Shown here piece after piece: positions 56,365 through 64,000 of a stretch of 64,000 nucleotides of DNA (positions are counted from its first letter, which is position 1; the number at the start of each line of letters is the position of its first letter). Under the pieces are notes generated by a model. That model saw only the letters and a list, made by a program, of their open reading frames with translations, was not told where the DNA came from and searched no databases. Location of the stretch: the NCBI GenBank assembly GCA_948851665.1, contig CAQOWG010000001.1, positions 62,000-125,999 of the forward strand, given 5' to 3'. A program made the position numbers and the translations under genes. Origin of the DNA: an uncultured Candidatus Saccharibacteria bacterium. GTDB lineage: Bacteria > Patescibacteriota > Saccharimonadia > Saccharimonadales > Saccharimonadaceae.

Positions 56365-56779
56365 GCTTTTTTTGCTCCGTGATTTTCCGCTTATGCTCCT
56401 CAAATCGTTTCTTATCTAACCGCCTAAACTTCTCCAAAACCGCTTTTCGTTCCTTGCCTTCTAATTCTCTGCTTGTGTCTGCACTAATCTCAAAAAACAG
56501 GGAACTATCGCTGCCATAATCCATCCGACTAGACTGCTCCGCATACAGAACTACCTTACTATCAACTTCCTCTAAGAAATAATCAAAACCACCAAACAAC
56601 CCTGGGATTGTAATATGCTGACTATTTTCCCAGCCCAGCAAACTCTCCGTAATCTTTGGAAACTCAAAATCAGGATTTTCCGTCAAATACTCATCGAAAC
56701 CGCAAAACTTGCTCCGATTAATAATTAACTTTTCAAAATTCTGCTCCAGTCTAGCGCAATTACCTTCTACTCTTGACAT
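56342..56779 (-). CDS. Unknown protein
   Basis: 145 residues. An acidic, aromatic N-terminal half (FCGFDEYLTENPDFEFPK, ITIPGLFGGFDYFLEEVDS) and a strongly charged Lys/Glu/Arg C-terminal helix. No family recognised. It is next to the 56783 gene with a 3-base gap in the same operon. Confidence 0.55.
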   Translation of the reverse strand: MSRVEGNCARLEQNFEKLIINRSKFCGFDEYLTENPDFEFPKITESLLGWENSQHITIPGLFGGFDYFLEEVDSKVVLYAEQSSRMDYGSDSSLFFEISADTSRELEGKERKAVLEKFRRLDKKRFEEHKRKITEQKKHESSERK

Positions 56780-56782
56780 GCT

Positions 56783-57463
56783 CTAAACCTTCAATGCCTC
56801 AATCACTCTTGCAAATTGCCTTTCGCCAAGATTCTTCTCGGACAAAATTACATTGCGCGTACTATGTGGCGCAATACAATTCCTAGTTTTTTGGTAAGCA
56901 ACCAGCTCTGGCACATCCCGAAGCCATAGCTTTCTGCCGCGCATCAAGAGGATTATCGCCCGATTCTTCATGGCTTGACGAACTAAATCGAACCCAAATT
57001 GCTGCGATCCTAAAGGCTGAGCAAGGTTCGCATCAAAGGTTTTCGAGTGATATGGAAAGTATTCAATAATAGCAAAATTACGATTCAAATCGTCGCGCGT
57101 AACACCGTGCATAGATAACGGATTCAAAACTTTTTGTCGCAACCACCGGCCACCACTCGTCCAATCAAACTCGTCATCAAGGTGAACTAATCGAGAGGTA
57201 GCGAGGTCTAAATTGTTACGCAGCGCTTGCTGAAGCCTATGGCAATCTAGCTCTACATTATCCTCAGTTCTAGAACATCCAGGATTAAGTAGTAAACAAA
57301 CAACTTTAGCAGACAGAACATTACCAAAATACGGCTGCGGCAAAAGCTCTACGCGAAGATTATAAAAATCAGCTAATTTAATATCTCTGTCACATGCAGC
57401 TAAATATGGCGGATTCTTCTGTTTAGCGACTTTAAGCCAAGGATTAACTGACACCTTCGACAC
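56783..57463 (-). CDS. Unknown protein, possibly UDG-like fold
   Basis: 226 residues. VVCLLLNPGCSRTEDN (about residues 53-68), followed by a mostly alpha/beta protein with ending HSTRNVILSEKNLGERQF. LLLNPG-type strands occur in the uracil-DNA glycosylase superfamily, but I cannot confirm the catalytic residues. First gene of the cluster; tRNA-Pro lies just upstream. Confidence 0.5.
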   Translation of the reverse strand: MSKVSVNPWLKVAKQKNPPYLAACDRDIKLADFYNLRVELLPQPYFGNVLSAKVVCLLLNPGCSRTEDNVELDCHRLQQALRNNLDLATSRLVHLDDEFDWTSGGRWLRQKVLNPLSMHGVTRDDLNRNFAIIEYFPYHSKTFDANLAQPLGSQQFGFDLVRQAMKNRAIILLMRGRKLWLRDVPELVAYQKTRNCIAPHSTRNVILSEKNLGERQFARVIEALKV

Positions 57464-57500
57464 CGGTAATATTCCTATAATATTATTAACAAAACTGTGG

Positions 57501-57573
57501 TCGGGGCGACAGGACTTGAACCTGCGACCTCAGCGTCCCAAACGCTGCGCGCTACCAACTGTGCTACGCCCCG
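57501..57573 (-). tRNA. tRNA-Pro(UGG)
   Basis: Acceptor CGGGGCG / CGCCCCG, anticodon loop TTTGGGA giving UGG, T-loop GTTCAAGTC, discriminator A; CCA encoded at 57498-57500. It reads proline codons CCA/CCG/CCN. Confidence 0.95.
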
Positions 57574-57603
57574 ATATGGATATTATAACAGATTTTTTGA
57601 ATT

Positions 57604-58692
57604 TTAGTGAGGAATTATGCCATCTAGGTGAATATATTTTGGAGTGATATACTTTTTGTCGAGGTTTTTGAAGTCTTCTGGCGTGCGGATAGTGACAAAA
57701 TTATTCTGCTCGTCGAGGTAAAAATAGCGGGTGGCGACGATGGTAAGAAAGCGACCGCTGGGTAGTTCGAGACGACGATTATTGCCGATATGGTTGAGGC
57801 TGGAACCGATTGCTGTGTCAAAAACTTTGGCGCCAAGTTTCGTCATGTCGTTGAGAGCGAAAAGAGCGGCAGACTGAACGGCGCGGTCGACGAAGACTTG
57901 TTTCTTGAGGAGTGGCTGGGTTTTGAGGCAGTCGACGAGCGGTTGGATGATACGGTCGTCTCCGCCCATGTTGCCACGTAAATCTAAGGTGAAGAGATTG
58001 ACATTGTGGTGGGGAATGAGGTTTCTGATTTGCTCAACGACTTCTTGCATCTGGTTGGGGTATTCTTCTTGGCAGGCGGTGTAGTGGAGTAATAAGTGGC
58101 CATTGTCTAGGTCAAGTTGGTAATTGGCGGGTTTTGCTTGGTCAATAAAACCTGGTTCGCCGATTTCTACTTTTAGCTCGTTGCCATCAGAAAAAGTATA
58201 GACTATCTGTGTGGTTTCGCTATCGATGGAGGGTAGTGTTCTGAGCGGGTCGTAATGCGAGAGGAAACGGCTGGCTTCTAGCTCAAGATATCCGTCCGTA
58301 GAATAACTGATGACGTTCTCGGATTCTTTAGCGAGCTGTTCTAGGTTGATGCCGTTGATTTTTGTGACGACTTTGTTGAGGAAATTGGTGTATTGCTCGC
58401 CAGTGGCGGTGACGGTGAAGAGGGAATTATGTGAGGTAATTTGGAGCGGCAACCTTTCGTATTCGTTGCGAGTGCGAATCATGGAGTGCGAATCGAGCTG
58501 GCCAATGAGACGTTTTAGCATATAGCGAAATAGGTAGACGAAATCTAGATCGTTTTCTACCGGGGTTTTATTTATGCAATTGGTGATGATTTGACGAACC
58601 TCTGGCTTGCCACGGAAATAATAGGGGCAAATATGTGCTTGCTCATAAAGATTAAAGAAGGCTTCGAGGTCTTGTTGGTGAATTTGGTTCAT
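57604..58692 (-). CDS. S41-family serine peptidase
   Basis: A 362-residue protein. LFTLDLRGNMGGDDRI near residue 240, FVDRAVQSAALFAL (catalytic Ser near 268) and FDTAIGSS match the S41 tail-specific/C-terminal processing peptidase core. There is no signal peptide and no clear PDZ sequence, so it is more like retinol-binding-protein/tricorn-related S41 proteins and may act in the cytosol. It lies between tRNA genes. The start has no clear ribosome site. Confidence 0.75.
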   Translation of the reverse strand: MNQIHQQDLEAFFNLYEQAHICPYYFRGKPEVRQIITNCINKTPVENDLDFVYLFRYMLKRLIGQLDSHSMIRTRNEYERLPLQITSHNSLFTVTATGEQYTNFLNKVVTKINGINLEQLAKESENVISYSTDGYLELEASRFLSHYDPLRTLPSIDSETTQIVYTFSDGNELKVEIGEPGFIDQAKPANYQLDLDNGHLLLHYTACQEEYPNQMQEVVEQIRNLIPHHNVNLFTLDLRGNMGGDDRIIQPLVDCLKTQPLLKKQVFVDRAVQSAALFALNDMTKLGAKVFDTAIGSSLNHIGNNRRLELPSGRFLTIVATRYFYLDEQNNFVTIRTPEDFKNLDKKYITPKYIHLDGIIPH

Positions 58693-58704
58693 CGAAATGA
58701 ATGG

Positions 58705-58777
58705 TCAGGGTGATCGGATTTGAACCGACGACCTCGCAGTCCCGAACCGCGCGCGCTACCAGCTGCGCCACACCCTG
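58705..58777 (-). tRNA. tRNA-Pro(CGG)
   Basis: Acceptor CAGGGTG / CACCCTG, anticodon loop TTCGGGA giving CGG, T-loop GTTCAAATC, CCA encoded at 58702-58704. A second proline tRNA near the UGG isoacceptor. Confidence 0.95.
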
Positions 58778-58788
58778 ATGTTATTTGG

Positions 58789-58873
58789 CGGAAGCGAAGG
58801 GATTCGAACCCCCGATGGTGTTACCCATACACGATTTCGAGTCGTGCGCCTTCAACCACTCGGCCACGCTTCC
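58789..58873 (-). tRNA. tRNA-Ser(CGA)
   Basis: Acceptor GGAAGCG / CGCTTCC, anticodon loop CTCGAAA giving CGA for UCG codons, long variable arm, T-loop GTTCGAATC, discriminator G, CCA encoded at 58786-58788. Confidence 0.95.
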
Positions 58874-59016
58874 AATTGATTTTTTAATGGAAGCTATATA
58901 CGATTAGAGATTTGTGCCACAATGTTTTGCACTGGGTGGGCAACAAGTTATGTGCTTCCGAGACTATTCTATCATATCTCTGTTGAGATTGCAAAATTGG
59001 AAATTTGGCGAATGCA

Positions 59017-59045
59017 TTGACTTGTGGTAGAATTTGTCGTATTAT
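59017..59045 (+). promoter_or_regulatory. tracrRNA promoter
   Basis: TTGACT, 17-base spacer, TATTAT; predicted start about 59052. Confidence 0.75.
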
Positions 59046-59051
59046 GAAGTT

Positions 59052-59205
59052 AGGGTATAAGTCCTTAAGTAAGATTTGTACCATGATTCAAATTTGCTAG
59101 GTCTCTATAATAAGGAATTTTATCTATAAGAGATTCTGCACAGTAAAGGCGCCTTTCGGGGCGCTATAACTGTTCTGGGGAGGTAGCTATCTTGCTAAAT
59201 TTTGT
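59052..59205 (+). ncRNA. tracrRNA of the type II-C system
   Basis: The anti-repeat lies at 59076-59111: it matches the plus-strand CRISPR repeat with one extra T and a few changes, so the RNA would pair with crRNA transcribed from the minus strand of the array. It is followed by a stem TCTCTATA...TATAAGAGA, a stem ACAG...CTGT enclosing GGCGCC-loop-GGGGCGC, and a weak TAGC...GCTA hairpin with T-rich tail as terminator. It sits right before cas9 on the same strand. Confidence 0.85.
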
Positions 59206-59226
59206 TTATTATAGTATAATTGTAGT

Positions 59227-62200
59227 ATGAAGTATTCCCTTGGTTTAGACATTGGCACAACTAGTGTTGGTTGGGCAGTAATTAACGAAGATAAACAAAG
59301 AATTGAAAATCTTGGCGTGCGCATTTTTGAGCGTCCAGAAAATCCTAAGAACGGTGAATCTCTTGCTAAGCCACGCCGTGATGCTCGTTCGGCGCGTCGG
59401 CGGCTAAAGCGTCGTCGTGAGCGCCTTGACTATCTTAAGCAGTTCTTTGTTGAACGCGGGCTTTTATCTGAAGAGGAAATTTCAAATTTGATGTCTTACG
59501 ACAAGGGTTATGTACACAAAAATCCATATACCATTCGTTGTAGGGCAATTAAGGAAAAAGTTCCCAATGATGAACTTTTCACAGCTCTGTATCATATCGC
59601 TAAGCGTCGCGGGTATAAGAGTAATCGTAGATCCGTTGAAGAAAAAGATAAAGAGAGCGGGCGTGTTCTCAAAGCGATCAAAACCAATCAACCACTTCTT
59701 GCTCGGCATGATTATTCGGTCGCTAGTACTCTTCTTGAGGAAGAAAAGTTCGCTTCGCATAAACGGAACAAAGACAGTGATTACGACAATTCTTTTATCC
59801 GGGCTGATTTTGAGGTCGAAACTCGTGCGATTCTGAAAGCGCAAGGCTGGACAGAGGGTTGGATTGATGAGCTCCTCTGTACTAACCCGAACAATCCGGA
59901 GACCAAAGGAAAGTCTGGTTTGTTCTACCAGCGTCCGTTCATGAATGAGGAGCTAATCCTTAAAATGCGAGGTAAGTGTCAATATGAGGATGCTCCACGC
60001 GCGCCGAAGGCTAGCTATTCTTTTGATCTTTTTCGGCTTGCTCAGGATCTTGCTCACCTAGAATATAATGATGGTGAAAAATTGACGCCAGAACAGATAC
60101 GGGATTGTGTGAAGGTTTTTAAAGAAGTTAAAGAACCCAGCTATGTTACCGTTAGAAAGACTTTAGGCTACGCCAAAGATGAGTCTTTTCATTTTGATTA
60201 CATCCGTGGCAAGCAGGAGAATGGCGAAAAGAACAAATTTGGTGGTTTGAAATTTTATCATACGGTCAAAGACGCGCTTAAAGATTTTCCAGAAGATTGG
60301 TTGAGGGTTGAACAAAATATGGAGCTTTTTGACAAAATTGGCGAAGTGCTCACTCTTAATAAAGATGATGAATCGTTGAAAGAAGCTTTTGCTGAACTTG
60401 ATTTGAGTGATAAGGTTAAGGAACAATTGATGGCAATCAACGTTTCTGGTTTTTGTCATTTGTCTCTTGAGGCTTTGCGCAAGTTGGCCCCGTATATTTT
60501 GGATGGTAATACCTATGATAAAGCAGTTGAATTAGCTTATCCTGGGCGGTTTTCGGAAACTTTGTCAGGCAACAAGAATGAACTTCCGCCGCTTTCTGAA
60601 GATCAGCTTCATCAACTCACTAACCCTGTTGTCAAGCGTGCTATTTCTCAAACTCGTAAAGTTATTAATGCTATTATCAAAAAATATGGTGCGCCACATC
60701 AAATTAAAATCGAGTGCGCAACTGAGCTTGCGAAGAATTTTCAGGATCGTCATAAGATAGAGAAACAACAAAAAGAAAATGCCGAATACAATGAGAAAAT
60801 TAAAACTAAGCTTGAAGAGCTAGGTGTTTCTAATCCAACTGGTCAACAAATTATTAAGTATAAATTACGCGAGCAGCAAAATTGTAAATGTTTATATTGT
60901 GGGGCTTCGATTGGACTGGATATTTTTAATGATGAGAAGATTGTTGAGATTGATCATATTGTGCCATTTAGCCTCTGTGGTAATGATAGTATTCAAAATA
61001 AGGCCTTAGTTTGTGCTAAATGTAATCAGGAGAAGAAAGATCATATACCATTTGATGTGTGGGGGAACGACGCCGTGCGGTGGGGGACTATCACTACACT
61101 CGCTAATGATCAAAAAATTCCATTTCAAAAGCGCAATCGTATTATGTGCGAGAAACCACCGAAAGAGGGCTGGAACGAGCGCGCACTCAACGATACGCGC
61201 TATATATCCAAATTTATGACGCGTTACATTAAGGACAATTTGAAGTTTGCCGATTCGGAAGAAGGCAGGCAGAAAGTTCTTGCGCCGACAGGTTTTATTA
61301 CCTCGTATTTGCGTAAAATATATGGTATTGGTAGTAAAGACCGCGAGCTCAATAATTGTCACCATGCCGTTGATGCTTGTATTATCGCTACGATTTCACA
61401 GGGACAGATTAAGAAAATTTCTGATTGGAATAAGTATAAAGAACTTGGTGCTAAGTACAATACGGTGCTGTCTTATAACGAGGCTGGTGAACCCGAGCAG
61501 GTAACGACAAAAGAATATGAACAATTACGTGATACTTTGCCGCCTTGGGAGGAATTTGCAAAAGAGGTCCGAATTCGTAGTGGAATGTCGCATAATACTG
61601 GTGAAATTGAAAAACTTTCGGATTTTCGTGATAAATTCCGTCAGTTTGAAGCTTATGATGAAGAGTTCCTTCAAAAAATTCATCCGCTTTTCGTTTCTCG
61701 TATGCCAAAACGTAGCACCAAAGGTCAGGCTCATGAGGAAACGATTCGCAGTCCAAAAGTCAAGAATGGCGGGATGAGGCTTTGTCGTAAAAAACTTGAC
61801 AAAGAGTTCGCGAAGAATTATATCAAGAACCCATCTAAAAGCTGGCTGGAAAACTCGGTTATAGTCGAAAGTGATAAGGTTTTGTATGTGCAGCTTAAGC
61901 GGTTGCTTGAGACGAAAGGCGAGCAGGCTTTTGATGGGGGAGTTTATAAGAATGATAGAAGAACGGACAAGAATGGGCGTCCGCTTTCCCCAGTACGTAC
62001 AATTAAAGTATACGAAAAGAAACCTGATACGTCTGGTGTCTATCTTAATAAGCATACGCAGTTTGCTGATAACGGTAAGACCATTTGCCTCAACATCTAT
62101 CGACGTAAGGATAGCGCAGGTGAGTATAAGTTCTTTGCTGCACCGCTTTATGCGCATAGCTTAGGCAAGAAAGCGATTCCGATTTTACCGACACCTACTG

Positions 62201-62508
62201 GACGTAGTAGCAAGGAAAAAGCTGATTTTGCTAAGCTGTGCAATGCTGATGGCTTGATTTTGGCGACCCAAGAGAACGGCTTTGAGCTTGCCATGCAAGT
62301 ATTCCCGAATGATTATATTAAGATTACATATGCTGACCGCGTCGTGGAAGGGTACTATGTGAAGTATGGTGTCAAAGGTGGTAATATATGTCTTTTGCCA
62401 CACAATCAGGCCAGCAAGGATGTTTTCGTTAATTGCTCGCTGGGTAGTGCGGTTGACGTTGAAGCGAGTCTTATCTCTATCCTTGGCGATAACTACAAGT
62501 TTGAGTAG
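59227..62508 (+). CDS. cas9: Cas9 (type II-C)
   Basis: A 1093-residue RNA-guided DNA endonuclease, in the compact II-C range. RuvC-I LGLDIGTTSVGWAV with D8, the Arg-rich bridge helix (about 55-75: RSARRRLKRRRERL), RuvC-II IKIECATELAKN with E496, HNH EIDHIVPFSLCGND with H577 flanked by CxxC pairs (CLYC, CAKC), and RuvC-III NNCHHAVDACIIA with H713/D716. All catalytic residues are present. The C-terminal PAM-interacting part is from about 900. The ATG lies 6 bases after TATAAT (leaderless). Codon use (GTT, CGT, GCT) differs from the GC-ending style of housekeeping genes, suggesting a transferred unit. Confidence 0.97.
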   Translation: MKYSLGLDIGTTSVGWAVINEDKQRIENLGVRIFERPENPKNGESLAKPRRDARSARRRLKRRRERLDYLKQFFVERGLLSEEEISNLMSYDKGYVHKNPYTIRCRAIKEKVPNDELFTALYHIAKRRGYKSNRRSVEEKDKESGRVLKAIKTNQPLLARHDYSVASTLLEEEKFASHKRNKDSDYDNSFIRADFEVETRAILKAQGWTEGWIDELLCTNPNNPETKGKSGLFYQRPFMNEELILKMRGKCQYEDAPRAPKASYSFDLFRLAQDLAHLEYNDGEKLTPEQIRDCVKVFKEVKEPSYVTVRKTLGYAKDESFHFDYIRGKQENGEKNKFGGLKFYHTVKDALKDFPEDWLRVEQNMELFDKIGEVLTLNKDDESLKEAFAELDLSDKVKEQLMAINVSGFCHLSLEALRKLAPYILDGNTYDKAVELAYPGRFSETLSGNKNELPPLSEDQLHQLTNPVVKRAISQTRKVINAIIKKYGAPHQIKIECATELAKNFQDRHKIEKQQKENAEYNEKIKTKLEELGVSNPTGQQIIKYKLREQQNCKCLYCGASIGLDIFNDEKIVEIDHIVPFSLCGNDSIQNKALVCAKCNQEKKDHIPFDVWGNDAVRWGTITTLANDQKIPFQKRNRIMCEKPPKEGWNERALNDTRYISKFMTRYIKDNLKFADSEEGRQKVLAPTGFITSYLRKIYGIGSKDRELNNCHHAVDACIIATISQGQIKKISDWNKYKELGAKYNTVLSYNEAGEPEQVTTKEYEQLRDTLPPWEEFAKEVRIRSGMSHNTGEIEKLSDFRDKFRQFEAYDEEFLQKIHPLFVSRMPKRSTKGQAHEETIRSPKVKNGGMRLCRKKLDKEFAKNYIKNPSKSWLENSVIVESDKVLYVQLKRLLETKGEQAFDGGVYKNDRRTDKNGRPLSPVRTIKVYEKKPDTSGVYLNKHTQFADNGKTICLNIYRRKDSAGEYKFFAAPLYAHSLGKKAIPILPTPTGRSSKEKADFAKLCNADGLILATQENGFELAMQVFPNDYIKITYADRVVEGYYVKYGVKGGNICLLPHNQASKDVFVNCSLGSAVDVEASLISILGDNYKFE

Positions 62509-62511
62509 ATT

Positions 62512-63411
62512 ATGGCGTGGCGAGTAATTGCGATTGAGAATCCGGCGAAATTAAGTCTGAAAGATAATAAGCTTATTATTAAGCAAGACGTTGAGGTTGC
62601 TTTACCGCTTGAGGACATTGATAGCCTTGTAATTGACAATTGCGAGGTGGTTTTGACGGCGAACATTCTTTCTGCTTTTGCCGAGTTCGGCGTTAATGTG
62701 CTTGTATGCGACGCGAGGCACTTGCCTTCTACGGTTATACTGCCCCACGGTCGAGCTTCGCGTGGGTCGAAAAATGCTCGTATTCAACTTGCTATGGGAG
62801 AGGCGTTGCGTAAACAGCTTTGGCGTAAAAATATCATCCAAAAGATTAAAAATCAGGCTACGGTTTTACGTAAAAATAACTTCGGCGTCGAAGCCGAGAA
62901 ATTGGATAAGCTCGCATTGACGGTTCGGTCAGGCGACGTCGGTAACAATGAAGCAACAGCTGCGCGGCTATATTTTGATACGTTGCTCGGCGATGCAACT
63001 AGGCGTAAACCAATGTGGCATAATTCTGCTCTTAATTATGGTTATGCTATTGTGCGTGGCTCATTGGCGCGGGCTGTTGCGGCGAGGGGATTAATTACGG
63101 AGATTGGTATTAATCACCACTCTGAGCTAAATCAGTATAACTTAGTGGATGATTTGATTGAGAGCTTCCGACCGTTGGTCGATGATTATGTTATGGCAAA
63201 GATTGCACCATGTCACATTGGGTCTGAATGTGATTCTAGCCTCAGCAAGGAGGATAGACATCGTATCATTGACATTATGAATCAGTATGGTACAATGGTT
63301 GACAAGAGGTACACTGTTAAGCATCTAACTGATATGGTGGTTGAAAGTTTGCTGAACGCTATCTCGAAGGACGATGCCGAGCAATTAGTTTTGCCATCTA
63401 TTGATAATTAG
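62512..63411 (+). CDS. cas1: Cas1 integrase
   Basis: A 299-residue protein that inserts new spacers with Cas2. The active-site regions are visible: NNEATAARLYFDTLLGD (Glu), INHHSELNQYN (His) and NLVDDLIESFRPLVDDYV (acidic). It begins three bases after the cas9 stop in the same operon. The length matches type II Cas1. Confidence 0.95.
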   Translation: MAWRVIAIENPAKLSLKDNKLIIKQDVEVALPLEDIDSLVIDNCEVVLTANILSAFAEFGVNVLVCDARHLPSTVILPHGRASRGSKNARIQLAMGEALRKQLWRKNIIQKIKNQATVLRKNNFGVEAEKLDKLALTVRSGDVGNNEATAARLYFDTLLGDATRRKPMWHNSALNYGYAIVRGSLARAVAARGLITEIGINHHSELNQYNLVDDLIESFRPLVDDYVMAKIAPCHIGSECDSSLSKEDRHRIIDIMNQYGTMVDKRYTVKHLTDMVVESLLNAISKDDAEQLVLPSIDN

Positions 63412-63419
63412 AAACTTTT

Positions 63420-63746
63420 ATGATTCCATATAGATTTATGCGTGCGATGATAATTTTTGATCTTCCAGTAGTTACTAAAAAGGAACGGAAGTTGGCGACC
63501 AGCTTTCGCAAGTTTTTATTGGATGACGGTTTTGAGATGTTGCAATACTCGGTCTATACGCGACTTTGCCCAGATCGAGACAATGCGTATACTCATCTCG
63601 ATCGTGTGAAAAAGGTGGCGCCTGGTAATGGCTCTATTCGTATGCTTATGTTGACGGAGCATCAGTTCGCAGATATGTATGTGCTGGCTGGCGAGAAAAG
63701 TGTGCAGGAAACTAAGAATACTCCGAAGCAGTTGGTATTTTTCTAG
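63420..63746 (+). CDS. cas2: Cas2
   Basis: A 108-residue protein; MRAMIIFDLPVVTKKERK is the Cas2 start with the conserved Asp. It forms the central dimer of the Cas1-Cas2 integrase. It lies 8 bases after cas1. No csn2 or cas4 follows, so the system is type II-C. Confidence 0.93.
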   Translation: MIPYRFMRAMIIFDLPVVTKKERKLATSFRKFLLDDGFEMLQYSVYTRLCPDRDNAYTHLDRVKKVAPGNGSIRMLMLTEHQFADMYVLAGEKSVQETKNTPKQLVFF

Positions 63747-63761
63747 AAATAAGCACTAAAC

Positions 63762-63790
63762 AAAAATACCCCGTTAACAGGGGTAGTTTT
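63762..63790 (+). terminator. Terminator of the cas operon
   Basis: TACCCCGTTAACAGGGGTA with A-run before and TTTT after. Confidence 0.78.
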
Positions 63791-63810
63791 GTAAGTAGAA
63801 TGGTATCGGT

Positions 63811-64000
63811 ATTATACCACGATTCAAATTGCTAGGGGACTATAACTACTCGCGACGGTAATCGTCGAACGTCATTATTATACCACGATTCAAATTGCTA
63901 GGGGACTATAACTTTGGTGAGAGAGGGTTTGCTGGATTTGGAATTATACCACGATTCAAATTGCTAGGGGACTATAACCCAATCGGCGTGCGAAAGTCCA
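63811..64000 (-). CRISPR. CRISPR array (3 repeats visible, continues past the window)
   Basis: The 36-base repeat (starts ATTATACCACGATTC, ends GGGGACTATAAC on the plus strand) lies at 63811-63846, 63877-63912 and 63943-63978, all identical. Spacers are 30 bases (63847-63876, 63913-63942), and a third runs off the edge. The crRNA sense is the minus strand, where the repeat begins GTTATAGTCC and ends TGGTATAAT. That end is an extended -10 box, so each repeat can start its own crRNA, as in Neisseria type II-C arrays. Confidence 0.96.

Overview
The window looks like part of the chromosome of a Candidatus Saccharibacteria (TM7, Patescibacteria/CPR) bacterium. I infer this from the small-genome layout around dnaA-dnaN-recF, a stripped-down type IV secretion locus with many VirB2-like pilins, very frequent leaderless promoters (a -10 box about 6-9 nt before ATG), and a type II-C CRISPR system. 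The taxon is inferred, not proven. Stop-codon use looks standard: TAA, TAG and TGA all end well-supported genes.

Layout. 1-2.9 kb: the 3' part of dnaA, an origin-like region rich in DnaA-box-like sequence, dnaN and recF. 2.9-17.7 kb: a type IV secretion locus. It has a large membrane protein, VirB4 ATPase, a TraC-like protein, a PrgI-like protein and a VirB6-like polytopic protein on the minus strand. Four VirB2-like pilin genes lie on the plus strand, and a fifth follows after hsp20, comF and a membrane protein. 17.7-34.6 kb: housekeeping genes (tRNA-Ser, SDR, groES-groEL with a CIRCE operator, a MurE-like ligase, tsaD, FemAB-like, HAD, valS), split by non-coding units. 35-58.7 kb: accessory genes (HEPN/DUF3644-like, two NUDIX, PemK-like toxin, RhuM-Fic, TetR/MMPL efflux pair, UbiB-like kinase, peptidase E, hydrolases), an AT-rich island of small unknown genes, an S41 peptidase and three tRNAs. 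58.9-64 kb: tracrRNA, cas9, cas1, cas2 and the start of a CRISPR array that runs off the window.

The most striking content is a set of eleven dispersed cassettes of about 220-260 bp between 18.9 and 53.4 kb, on both strands. Each encodes only the C-terminal part of a FISUMP/C-type-lectin-like domain. Constant sequence alternates with codons whose first two bases vary freely while the third stays a fixed pyrimidine (AAY to NNY). This is the signature of adenine-directed diversity-generating retroelement (DGR) mutagenesis. No reverse transcriptase, template repeat or full-length target gene lies in the window, so these look like scattered variable-region cassettes served in trans, or a silent reservoir.

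Five cassettes sit next to a second repeat family: palindromes of about 112-137 bp with a conserved core and locus-specific outer arms. The same palindrome occurs twice inside tsaD, in frame, where it adds peptide to an essential enzyme. Other signs of plasticity are poly-G/C tracts in a promoter spacer and in two genes, two genes interrupted by in-frame TAG codons, a duplicated tRNA-Ser 3' end, and CIRCE-like operators in front of two defence-like genes.
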